From assembly GCF_900167555.1 (NCBI RefSeq), contig NZ_FUYF01000011.1:16483-80482 (forward strand): DNA of 64,000 nt, written 5' to 3'. Of the stretch, positions 33,504 to 41,213 are shown in pieces. The notes under the pieces were generated by a model. The model saw only the letters and a program-made list of their open reading frames with translations. It searched no databases and had not been told where the DNA came from. The stretch is from Gemmiger formicilis. Lineage in GTDB: Bacteria; Bacillota; Clostridia; Oscillospirales; Ruminococcaceae. The translations under genes and the position numbers were made by a program. How positions within the stretch are numbered: position 1 is the stretch's first letter; every line of letters starts with the position of its first letter.

Positions 33504-34158
33504 AGGACATTGCACCGGTAGGGGCCGGGCGGCAGACACCGGCTGCCCGGAGGGGTCAAGACCCCTCCCTACGATTCGCCGTTCACGGGTGCTATGTAGG
33601 GAGCGGTCTTGACCGCTCCGGGAACCTTCCGTCCGGCAGCCCCTTCCCCGGCGCCGGGCATGCCCGGCCCCTGCCGATACAGGAAACAGCTTTCCGGGTC
33701 GATGAGGAGCATCGACCCCTATACCGTAGGGGCGGATTCCATATCCGCCCGTGGGAGTATGCGGCAGCGCAAACCCCGCGGAGGGGTCAAGACCGCTTGG
33801 CGGCGCACAACGAGCGCCGCCAGCCAGCAAAGCTGGCCCGCTCATGCGGTTGTTTGCCCCGCAGGGGCAAACATTGTTCGCTCCCCGGTTTCGCTACGCT
33901 CAACCGTGGTCCCACGCTTACAACCCCGCACCTCCCTACGATTCGCCGTTCACGGGTGCCATGTAGGGAGCGGTCTTGACCGCTCCGGGAACCTTCCGTC
34001 CGGCAGCCCCTTCCCCGGCGCCGCGCATGTAGGGGCCGCATATATGCGGCCCGCAGGTGTACGGAAAACGGGTGCTCGCGGTCCGGGCCGCGGGCCGGGC
34101 ATGCCCGGCCCCTACCGACACATGGAACAGAGCAGAGATAAAAATGTGAGGTCATTTC
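33504..34158. repeat. Repeat-rich gap between pstA and pstB
   Basis: Two ~95-nt direct copies start near 33547/33566 and 33933, each with the linker GATTCGCCGTTCACGGGTGC, a GTAGGGAGCGGTC/GACCGCTCC hairpin and CCGTCCGGCAGCCCC. The second copy's left palindrome is split by the 137-nt element at 33795-33930. Also present are GGGGCGGATTCCATATCCGCCC, GGCCGCATATATGCGGCC and GGGCCGGGCATGCCCGGCCC hairpins. No gene is supported. Confidence 0.75.
33795..33930 (-). repeat. 137-nt structured repeat, copy 3
   Basis: The reverse complement follows copies 1 and 2. The hairpin GTTTGC/GCAAAC of those copies is replaced by GCCAGC/GCTGGC, a full paired substitution. Removing 33795-33930 restores an uninterrupted GAGGGGTCAAGACC-CCTCCCTACG palindrome identical to the one at about 33551-33574, a natural empty site. 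Confidence 0.75.
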
Positions 34159-34911
34159 ATGAACAAATTTGAAGTGCGCAATATGGACCTGTACTATGGC
34201 AGCTTCCATGCGCTGAAAAATATCAATATCGACATCCCGGAAAAGGAGATCACCGCGTTCATCGGTCCGTCCGGCTGCGGCAAATCCACGTTTTTGAAAA
34301 GCCTGAACCGCATGAACGACCTCGTCGAGGGCTGCCGCATCTCCGGCGGCATCAAGCTCGACGGCGTGGACATCTACAAGGACAAGATGGACGTCAACGT
34401 CCTGCGCAAGCGCGTCGGCATGGTGTTCCAGAAGCCGAACCCCTTCCCGATGTCCATCTATGACAACATCGCCTACGGCCCGCGCACCCACGGCATCCAT
34501 AATAAAGCGCAGCTGGATGAGATCGTGGAAAGATCCCTGCGCGGCGCGGCCATCTGGGACGAGGTCAAGGACCGCCTGAACAAGAGCGCCCTGGGCATGT
34601 CGGGCGGCCAGCAGCAGCGCCTCTGCATTGCGCGCGCCCTGGCCGTTGAGCCCGAGGTCCTGCTGATGGATGAGCCGACGAGCGCTCTGGACCCCATCTC
34701 GACATCCAAGGTCGAGGAGCTGGCCACGGAGCTGAAAGAGAATTACACCATCGTCATGGTCACCCACAACATGCAGCAGGCCGCGCGTATCAGCGATAAG
34801 ACGGCATTTTTCCTGCTGGGCGAGCTGGTGGAGATGGGCCCGACGGAGCGTGTGTTCGCCACGCCCGTGGATAAGCGCACCGAGGATTACATCTCGGGCC
34901 GCTTCGGCTAA
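34159..34911 (+). CDS. pstB: Phosphate ABC transporter ATPase PstB
   Basis: This is a 250-residue ABC ATPase energising PstCA. Walker A is GPSGCGKST near residues 36-44, the Q-loop [11 protein letters not shown], the signature [15 protein letters not shown] and Walker [13 protein letters not shown], followed by the H-loop VTHNMQQA. Length is typical. GTGAGGTCATTTC precedes the ATG. phoU follows after 13 nt with its own AAGGAGG. Confidence 0.96.
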   Translation: MNKFEVRNMDLYYGSFHALKNINIDIPEKEITAFIGPSGCGKSTFLKSLNRMNDLVEGCRISGGIKLDGVDIYKDKMDVNVLRKRVGMVFQKPNPFPMSIYDNIAYGPRTHGIHNKAQLDEIVERSLRGAAIWDEVKDRLNKSALGMSGGQQQRLCIARALAVEPEVLLMDEPTSALDPISTSKVEELATELKENYTIVMVTHNMQQAARISDKTAFFLLGELVEMGPTERVFATPVDKRTEDYISGRFG

Positions 34912-34924
34912 GGAGGTACGACAA

Positions 34925-35599
34925 ATGGGTACGAGTGTACGAAAAATGTACGACGCCGAGCTGCTGCAGCTTGACACGATGCTGGCCCGCATGGGCCACG
35001 CCGCCGGCGGCGCGATCGAGAGCGCCATGACCGCCCTGCGCACCGGCGACACCGAGCTGGCCCGCAGCGTTATTGCCCGGGACAGCGAAATCGACTCCGC
35101 CGAGCATGAGATCGAGCACCGCTGCTTAACGCTGTTTCTGCGCCAGCAGCCCGTGGCGGGCGACCTGCGCAAGGTCTCCACGGCGCTGAAGATGGTCACC
35201 GACATTGAGCGCATCGCCGACCAGGCCAGCGACATTGCCGAGATAACGCTCCATCTCCACCCGGACGGCGCGCGCACCGTCGGCGTGCTGGACGACCTGT
35301 ACGCGATGGGCGACATTGCCCTGCACATGGTCAAGGACGCCATTGCCGCCTACGTGCAGGTGGATCTGTCCACCGCCGCGCAGGTCATTGCCCGCGACGA
35401 CGACTGCGACGCGATGTTCAGCCGCATTTCCAAGGAAATTGCGGCCTACATCGCCGCCCACCCCAGCGATGCCGAGACGGCGCTGGACTTATTTATGATC
35501 GATAAGTACCTTGAGCGCCTGGGCGACCACGCCGTGAACATTGCGGAATGGGTCGAGTTCCTCAAGACCGGCGTCCACAAATCCCGCAAGATCGTGTAA
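34925..35599 (+). CDS. phoU: Phosphate signalling protein PhoU
   Basis: This is a 224-residue all-helical protein made of two PhoU repeats, each with an E/DxxxD metal-binding motif (TDIERIADQASDIAE and YLERLGDHAVNIAEW). It links the Pst transporter to the PhoR kinase and restrains the regulon when phosphate is plentiful. The start at 34925 has AAGGAGG 9 nt upstream; the longer frame overlaps pstB and was rejected. It ends the pst operon before a terminator. Confidence 0.93.
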   Translation: MGTSVRKMYDAELLQLDTMLARMGHAAGGAIESAMTALRTGDTELARSVIARDSEIDSAEHEIEHRCLTLFLRQQPVAGDLRKVSTALKMVTDIERIADQASDIAEITLHLHPDGARTVGVLDDLYAMGDIALHMVKDAIAAYVQVDLSTAAQVIARDDDCDAMFSRISKEIAAYIAAHPSDAETALDLFMIDKYLERLGDHAVNIAEWVEFLKTGVHKSRKIV

Positions 35600-35644
35600 T
35601 GCGGGGATAAACAAGCCATTATCTTATTATTTTCCTATACCAAC

Positions 35645-35681
35645 CAAAACGGGACCTGCCGAAAAGCGGGCCCCGTTTTGG
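35645..35681 (+). terminator. Terminator of the pst operon
   Basis: CAAAACGGGNCC pairs with GGNCCCGTTTTG around a short loop, about 45 nt past phoU. The T run is short, so termination may be partial. Confidence 0.7.
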
Positions 35682-35693
35682 CGTGGAGGGAGG

Positions 35694-35850
35694 CTGCCCG
35701 GAGGGGTCAAGACCCCTCCCTACAAGGCACCCGTGAGCGGCAGTTCGTAGGGAGCGGTCTTGACCGCTCCGGGTGCTTTGCGGCAACGTCAGCTCCCTGT
35801 AGGGGCCGCGCGGCGGCAAAAAAGCAGCCGTCCCTTTCCGGAACGGCTGC
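35694..35850. repeat. Palindrome doublet after phoU
   Basis: GGAGGGGTC...CCCTAC and GTAGGGAGCGGTC...GACCGCTCC flank a linker with CACCCGTGAGCGGCAG. A GTAGGGGCCGCGCGGC element and an AGCAGCCGT/ACGGCTGCT hairpin around CCCTTTCCGGA (about 35822-35852) follow; the last could terminate the convergent glycosyltransferase gene. Confidence 0.65.
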
Positions 35851-35856
35851 TTGCTA

Positions 35857-37308
35857 TCATTTCGCCCCTTTCCCTGCGAACACAACGTAAATCGTTTTGA
35901 ACAAAATCTTTACGTCGCCCCAGAGGGACCAGTTGTCGATATAGGCTACGTCGAGCTTGACGACCTCCTCAAAATCCTCGATGTCGCTGCGCCCGCTGAC
36001 CTGCCACAGGCCGGTGATGCCCGGCTTCATCGACAGGCGGCGCTTGTGGTGGCTCTCGTACTGCTTGTACTCGTCCACCGTCGGCGGGCGGGTGCCCACC
36101 AGGCTCATATCGCCCCGCAGCACGTCAAAAAACTGCGGCAGCTCGTCAATGCTGGTGCGGCGGATGAATTTACCCACCTTGGTCACGCGGGGGTCATCCT
36201 CCATTTTGAACATCAGGCCGTTCATTTCATTCTGGGCCATCAGCTCCTTCTTGCGGGCCTCGGCGTCCACGTACATGCTGCGCAGCTTGTGGATGTAAAA
36301 ATACCGCCCGTTGCGGCCCACACGCTTTTGTTTAAAAAACAGCGGGCCGGGGCTTTCGAGCTTGAGCGGGATGGCGACCACCGCGATGATCGGGATGCTG
36401 ATGATACAGCCGATGACAGCGCCCACCACGTCCATGCAGCGCTTGGCGATCTGGTCGCGCAGCTGCAATTCAACGGTGCCCATCGTGACGATGTTGCCCC
36501 CGGCGCAGCGCCCCAGGGACCGGCTCAGCCGCGCGGCGCTCGTCTCGTCGCAGCAGGCTTCCTCAATGCGGTCCAGCAGCGGCAGACGGAAGTGCACGGT
36601 CAAGCCCATGCTCTCCATCTCGTCCAGATAGGGGATGAAGCTCTCGCCGCTGTCCATCGGCACATCGACATAGACCTCGTCGAGCGCCTCGCGCCGGATC
36701 CAGTCCATGAAGTCGTCGAACGTCGCCTTGACCTCGACGCCGCAGACTTTGGTGGAGATCGCGGCGGGTGTGGCCTCCAGCAGCGAGACGCCCACGACCC
36801 GGCGGGACCAGTCCTTTCGGATCTCGGAGATCAGCCGCTCGGCCCGGTCCGACGTTGTGACGACGCCGACGAGCGTCTCCATGCCCCAGCTGCGCTGGAA
36901 CCGGATGAGCAGTCGCTTTAAAATCGCATGGGAGAACGGCAGCAGCACCGCGTTGACCGCGGGCACTGTGACCGCAAAATAACGGGAGTCCAGCATCGTG
37001 GCCTTGGCCAGCAGCATGCAGCCTGCATAAACAAGGCCGAGCGCGATGTTGAACCGGAGGGAAAGGCTGATTTCCTCGTTTTCAGACCGTGTTACGATGT
37101 TTTTGTCCTGGTCGAAGAAGAAGAAGGTGACGACGAACGCCACAAACAGCAGGCACAAGGTCTGGAGCCAATCGGTGCTGGTGTAGGGGATCAGCACGCC
37201 GAACAGCCCGTCGGTGATGAGCCACGCCAGCAGAACGCTGACGGCCATCGTGAGCAGGTCGGCGAAAAATACATAAGCGTATTGCAGCTTTTCGCGTTTA
37301 CTTGTCAT
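35857..37308 (-). CDS. Polyprenyl glycosylphosphotransferase (initiating sugar transferase)
   Basis: This is a 483-residue membrane enzyme of the WbaP/WcaJ group. It starts exopolysaccharide or capsule units by moving a sugar-1-phosphate to undecaprenyl phosphate. Four to five N-terminal helices (about 10-130) precede a CoA-binding-like fold. The C-terminal bacterial sugar transferase domain (about 275-480) begins with KRCMDVVGAVIG and holds SPGPLFFKQKRVGRNG, DELPQFFDVLRGDMSLVGTRPP and PGITGLWQVSGRSD. No other polysaccharide genes adjoin it here. Substrate sugar unknown. The promoter at 37345-37373 is well formed. Confidence 0.9.
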   Translation of the reverse strand: MTSKREKLQYAYVFFADLLTMAVSVLLAWLITDGLFGVLIPYTSTDWLQTLCLLFVAFVVTFFFFDQDKNIVTRSENEEISLSLRFNIALGLVYAGCMLLAKATMLDSRYFAVTVPAVNAVLLPFSHAILKRLLIRFQRSWGMETLVGVVTTSDRAERLISEIRKDWSRRVVGVSLLEATPAAISTKVCGVEVKATFDDFMDWIRREALDEVYVDVPMDSGESFIPYLDEMESMGLTVHFRLPLLDRIEEACCDETSAARLSRSLGRCAGGNIVTMGTVELQLRDQIAKRCMDVVGAVIGCIISIPIIAVVAIPLKLESPGPLFFKQKRVGRNGRYFYIHKLRSMYVDAEARKKELMAQNEMNGLMFKMEDDPRVTKVGKFIRRTSIDELPQFFDVLRGDMSLVGTRPPTVDEYKQYESHHKRRLSMKPGITGLWQVSGRSDIEDFEEVVKLDVAYIDNWSLWGDVKILFKTIYVVFAGKGAK

Positions 37309-37344
37309 GAAGAAGGAGAAGTCCTCTCTAATAGTTATCTTCTT

Positions 37345-37373
37345 ATTTTACCATAGACAGAGGATATTTTCAA
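37345..37373 (-). promoter_or_regulatory. Promoter of the sugar transferase gene
   Basis: On the minus strand TTGAAA (37368-37373), a 17-nt spacer and TAAAAT (37345-37350) preceded by TGG, about 36 nt before the start codon. Confidence 0.65.
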
Positions 37374-37417
37374 CAAAATCCGCAATATCATAACAATTAC
37401 ACAATTTATAAGGGCGC

Positions 37418-37560
37418 GGTAGGGGAGGGCTTCATCCCTCCCGGGGAGGTTTCTGCCGCCGCGCACGGGCACGGAGCGGTCAAGACCGCTCCCTACAAAC
37501 CGCTCGTTATCGTGGCATCGTAGGGAGGGGTCTTGACCCCTCCGCAGAGGTTTCCGCCGC
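37418..37560. repeat. Palindromic repeats between two minus-strand genes
   Basis: A GTAGGGGAGGGCTT...CATCCCTCCC hairpin, then a doublet GGAGCGGTC...CCCTAC and GTAGGGAGGGGTC...GACCCCTCC joined by a diverged linker (AACCGCTCGTTATCGTGGC). No gene is seen. Confidence 0.65.
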
Positions 37561-37580
37561 CGCGAGCTAAAAATATACCG

Positions 37581-39509
37581 TTACTCCGATTCGTTCCCCC
37601 GCCCAACAATCTCGGCCTTTAAGACGTCCTGAATATCCACCAGGCATTCCAGCAGCAGGGGGTTGAACTGCCCGCAGTCGCCGTGCAGGATCATCTGCAC
37701 CGCGGTGTCCGGTGAGTAGGCGGCCTTGTAGACGCGCTTGCTGACCAGCGCGTCGTAGACGTCCGCTATCGAGACGATCTGCGCCGAAATCGGGATGTCG
37801 TCCCCGGCCAGGCCGTCGGGGTAACCGCGGCCGTCCCAGCGCTCGTGGTGCCAGCGGCAGATGTCGTGGGCGGTCTTGACAAGCGCTTCGTTTTTATAGC
37901 GGCCCAGATGGTCCAGCATGTTTGCGCCCACAACGGTGTGGGTTTTCATAAGATCGAACTCCTCCGGGGTAAGCCGCCCGGGCTTGTTCAGGATCTTATC
38001 GTCTATCGCAACCTTTCCGATGTCGTGCAGCGCCGATGCCATGACGATCAGCTCCTGCGTTTCGGGCGGCAGGTCATACTTGTCGGTTTTCTGCGTCAGC
38101 CGCTCCAGAAGGCGCTGGGTCAGCGTGCCGATGTGCAGCACGTGCTGGCCGCTCTCACCGTTGCGGAACTCGACGACCTCGCTCAGGATCGAGATCATCA
38201 TCTTGGTGTTTTTCTCTTTTTCCTTGATCTGGCTCGTCACCAGCGAGGCGAGCCGCCGCTGCTTGGCGTAGAGCTTGATCGTGTTGAAAACGCGGCGGTA
38301 GACGACGCCCGCATCGAACGGGCGGCTGACATAGTCCGAGACGCCCAGCTCGTAGGCGCGGCGCACAACGGTGTCGGCGTCCTCACTCGAGATCATGATG
38401 ACGGGGATGTCCTCGATCCAGTGGCTGCGGTTCATCTCGCTCAGCACCGCAAAGCCGTCCATGACCGGCATGACGATGTCCAGCAGGATCAGCGCAATGC
38501 CGGTGCCGTACTGCTCCAGCATGGCCAGGCATTCCCTGCCGTTCGTCGCCTCCAGAATGTTGTAGTCGCTGCCCAGAATTTCCGCCAGAATGGCGCGGTT
38601 CATCTCGGAGTCGTCCACAATTAAAATGCTCTGGCGGGAATGGCTTTCGCGCCCGGCAGCGCTCAAAGCGCCGTCTCGGGCGTTGTCCTCGGTCACGACC
38701 ATGTTTTTGCGGTTCTTGGCCTGGTACATCAGCTTGTCGGCGCGGGAGACTGCCTGCTCCACGGTCTCGCCGGGCTGCGTTATCACGCCGCCGATGCTGG
38801 CGGACAGCTGCAGACGGGAATACCCCGGCACGCTGGCGGCGTGCAGCTGCTCCCGGATGCGGTCCAGCTTGGCCAGGAACGCCGCGCGCTCAATGCCCGG
38901 CAGCACCAGCAGGAATTCGTCGCCGCCGTAGCGGATGAGCACGTCCGATTTGCGGATGCTGGTGCGCACCACGTCAACGCAGGTGCGCAGCGCCATGTCG
39001 CCGGCCTGATGGCCGTAGGTGTCGTTGATCAATTTAAAGTCGTCCAGATCCATCACGGCCACACCGGCGGGGTCGGTCTTGTCCTTGAGCTCGTCCTCAA
39101 AGTAGAGGCGGTTGTAGCTGTCGGTCAGTGCATCGTGGTAGAGCTTGGTGTGGTAGCGCGTGATGCTGTCTATCAGGCGGTCCCCGTTTTCGGGGTCAAT
39201 GAGGGTCTCGCCGTCCAGCTTCTGGACCAGCTCCATGACACAGGGAACGCCGTCGACCTCGCGGTAGACGGCGGTGACCTGAAAGACCTCGCTGCCCATG
39301 TATTCCAGCTTGGTGCGTTGGCGGTGATCCTCCAGCACCTGCCGGGAGATGCAGTTCCGGCAGGGGGTGTTTTTGCCCCAATAGCTGTAGCAGCTGCAAA
39401 AGCTGTTGATGGACTCCTCGCCGCCGACCTGCGCAGCATCCAGCAGCCGCACCACAGTAAAGATGGTGCGGTATTGGGCCATTTCCGTTTCGACCTGTTC
39501 TCTGGTCAT
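37581..39509 (-). CDS. GGDEF-REC-HD-GYP cyclic-di-GMP protein
   Basis: This is a 642-residue cytoplasmic protein. After an N-terminal region with several Cys (CSCYSYWGKNTPCRNC, residues about 38-53), a diguanylate cyclase domain spans about 125-280. It has an intact RYGGDEF active site and a feedback I-site RKSD. A receiver domain (about 295-410) starts ILIVDDSEMN and has LLDIVMPVMDG. The C-terminal HD-GYP phosphodiesterase (about 430-620) has HDIGK and HHERWDGRGYP. Both synthesis and breakdown modules look active, with a phosphorylation switch between them. The Cys cluster may bind a metal or sense redox state. Confidence 0.9.
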   Translation of the reverse strand: MTREQVETEMAQYRTIFTVVRLLDAAQVGGEESINSFCSCYSYWGKNTPCRNCISRQVLEDHRQRTKLEYMGSEVFQVTAVYREVDGVPCVMELVQKLDGETLIDPENGDRLIDSITRYHTKLYHDALTDSYNRLYFEDELKDKTDPAGVAVMDLDDFKLINDTYGHQAGDMALRTCVDVVRTSIRKSDVLIRYGGDEFLLVLPGIERAAFLAKLDRIREQLHAASVPGYSRLQLSASIGGVITQPGETVEQAVSRADKLMYQAKNRKNMVVTEDNARDGALSAAGRESHSRQSILIVDDSEMNRAILAEILGSDYNILEATNGRECLAMLEQYGTGIALILLDIVMPVMDGFAVLSEMNRSHWIEDIPVIMISSEDADTVVRRAYELGVSDYVSRPFDAGVVYRRVFNTIKLYAKQRRLASLVTSQIKEKEKNTKMMISILSEVVEFRNGESGQHVLHIGTLTQRLLERLTQKTDKYDLPPETQELIVMASALHDIGKVAIDDKILNKPGRLTPEEFDLMKTHTVVGANMLDHLGRYKNEALVKTAHDICRWHHERWDGRGYPDGLAGDDIPISAQIVSIADVYDALVSKRVYKAAYSPDTAVQMILHGDCGQFNPLLLECLVDIQDVLKAEIVGRGNESE

Positions 39510-39568
39510 AGTGCTTCCGCCTTTGTGTGAAGGAATGGGTAGATAAAAATTGTGTTACATATAAGAAC

Positions 39569-39598
39569 ATTATAGCATTGCAGGGCGTTTTTTGTCAA
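39569..39598 (-). promoter_or_regulatory. Promoter of the GGDEF/HD-GYP gene
   Basis: On the minus strand a perfect TTGACA (39593-39598), an 18-nt spacer and a perfect TATAAT (39569-39574) preceded by TGC. Confidence 0.8.
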
Positions 39599-39704
39599 TG
39601 TGGTAAGGGGGAACCCCATGACCGCCCGGCAACGGGCAGCCCCCCGACGGCCCTGTCCTACCCGCTGCCCGCCCCGCATATACATACCGCAGGAGGTACA
39701 TGCC

Positions 39705-40907
39705 ATGCGTCGGATCGGATTCTACTTATTTATAATGGCCGTCTTTCTGCTTGCGCCGCTGCTTGCACTGCCGCAAAAGGCTGTCCCGGCCCCCGCTGCG
39801 GCGCCGACCCCCACCCCAACCGCCGTCGCCCGGGCCGCCGCGCCCTACCGCGCTGTGTGGGTCAGCTATCTGGAATGGGAGCGGGTCGATTTCTCGTCGG
39901 CGGAGGCGTTCACGCAGGCAATCGGCACAATGCTGGACAATATACAGTCGATTGGCGCAACCGTCGTGCTGGCGCAGGTGCGGCCCTTCGGCGATGCGCT
40001 CTACCCCAGCGACTACTTTCCGTTCAGCCACCTCTGCACCGGCACGCAGGGGCAGGACCCCGGGTTTGACCCGCTGGCACTGCTGGTGGACGCCGCCCAC
40101 GCGCGGGACTTACAGCTGGAAGCCTGGGTCAACCCTTACCGTATCCAGGCCGGGCAGACCCCGGCTCTGTGCGGCGCAAGCCCGGCGCGGCTGCACCCGG
40201 ACTGGGTCAGGTACACCGACACCGGCGCGTATCTCGACCCCGCCAGCGCGGACGTGCGGCAGTACATTGCCGACGGGGTGGGGGAGCTGTGCGCAAGGTA
40301 CGCTGTGGACGGCATCCACTTTGACGACTATTTTTACCCCACCACCGACCCGGCCTTTGACGCGGCGGACTACGCGGCCAGCGGCAGCACACGGACGCAG
40401 GACGACTGGCGGCGGGAGAACGTGAACGCCCTGATGGAGCTTTGCCACGCCGCGGCCCGGCGGTACGGCGTGCGGTTCGGCGCAGCCCCGGCGGGCGACC
40501 CGGAGCAGAACTACACCCTGCAATACAGCGACGCGGCCCGCTGGCTGCGGCAGGGGACTGTGGATTACCTGATGCCCCAGCTTTATTGGGGGCAGGAATA
40601 TATAAAAAACGGCGATGCGTCGCACAGCTTTGCGCAGCTGGCCGCCGCGTGGGCCGCACTGCCCCGCGCGGCGGGCGTGAAGCTGTACGCCGGGCTGGGA
40701 GCCTACCGCGTCGGCGCAGGGGATGGGTCCGATGCCGGCTCCGAGTGGTTTTCCGGCCATGCGCTGGCCGACCAGCTTGCTTTGCTTGCCCGCATAGGGG
40801 TGCAGGGCGCGGGGCTCTACCGCTACGGCAGCCTGTTTGCCAATTCCGACGCCCCGGCGCTGGCGGAAAGTGAAGCGGAGGCAATAAAAGGTGTCTGGCA
40901 GGGCTGA
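39705..40907 (+). CDS. Secreted GH10-like glycosyl hydrolase (GHL10/DUF187)
   Basis: This is a 400-residue exported protein with a signal peptide or anchor (residues 1-24) and a Pro/Thr-rich linker (about 25-45). The barrel domain resembles the GHL10 group: RAVWVSYLEWERVDF, VVLAQVRPFGDALYPS, EAWVNPYRIQ, DGIHFDDYFYP and DYLMPQLYWG. These proteins are thought to cleave wall or surface glycans; the substrate is unknown. The start at 39705 has AGGAGG 8 nt upstream. An ATG at 39700 is in another frame, and the longer in-frame start at 39600 has no signal sequence. Confidence 0.82.
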   Translation: MRRIGFYLFIMAVFLLAPLLALPQKAVPAPAAAPTPTPTAVARAAAPYRAVWVSYLEWERVDFSSAEAFTQAIGTMLDNIQSIGATVVLAQVRPFGDALYPSDYFPFSHLCTGTQGQDPGFDPLALLVDAAHARDLQLEAWVNPYRIQAGQTPALCGASPARLHPDWVRYTDTGAYLDPASADVRQYIADGVGELCARYAVDGIHFDDYFYPTTDPAFDAADYAASGSTRTQDDWRRENVNALMELCHAAARRYGVRFGAAPAGDPEQNYTLQYSDAARWLRQGTVDYLMPQLYWGQEYIKNGDASHSFAQLAAAWAALPRAAGVKLYAGLGAYRVGAGDGSDAGSEWFSGHALADQLALLARIGVQGAGLYRYGSLFANSDAPALAESEAEAIKGVWQG

Positions 40908-40939
40908 CCGGAAAATCCGGTGCAGACTGTCGAAAAACT

Positions 40940-41050
40940 CTTGTAGGGGCGAGCATTGCTCGCCCGTGCCCGTTTGCCTTGTAAGCAAACCACCCGGAAA
41001 AATGCGTTGCTGCGGTAAGTTGGCGGGCGACCAATGGTCGCCCCTACATA
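40940..41050. repeat. Palindromic pair upstream of the phosphomutase gene
   Basis: GTAGGGGCGAGCATTGCTCGCCC (40942 on) and GGGCGACCAATGGTCGCCCC-TAC (41024 on) are hairpins of the GTAGGGGC family with altered but paired arms. The ~75 nt between them hold nothing recognised. A short CTTGACCGGAAAATCCG motif occurs near both 40906 and 41087. Confidence 0.65.
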
Positions 41051-41124
41051 CGCAATAAGGCAGGAATGCAATTTTTTGACAGTCTTGACCGGAAAATCCG
41101 GCGGTGCCGACAAAGATTTGGTAC

Positions 41125-41153
41125 TTGCAAAAGCGGTAAAAATGCAAGATAAT
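41125..41153 (+). promoter_or_regulatory. Promoter of the phosphomutase-isomerase pair
   Basis: TTGCAA (41125-41130), a 17-nt spacer and GATAAT (41148-41153), about 60 nt before the start codon. Confidence 0.6.
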
Positions 41154-41213
41154 AGAGAGGCGGGCGGCTTGCGGCTGCCCGCAGGACCCAAGGGAAGATA
41201 AAGGAGAAACTCC

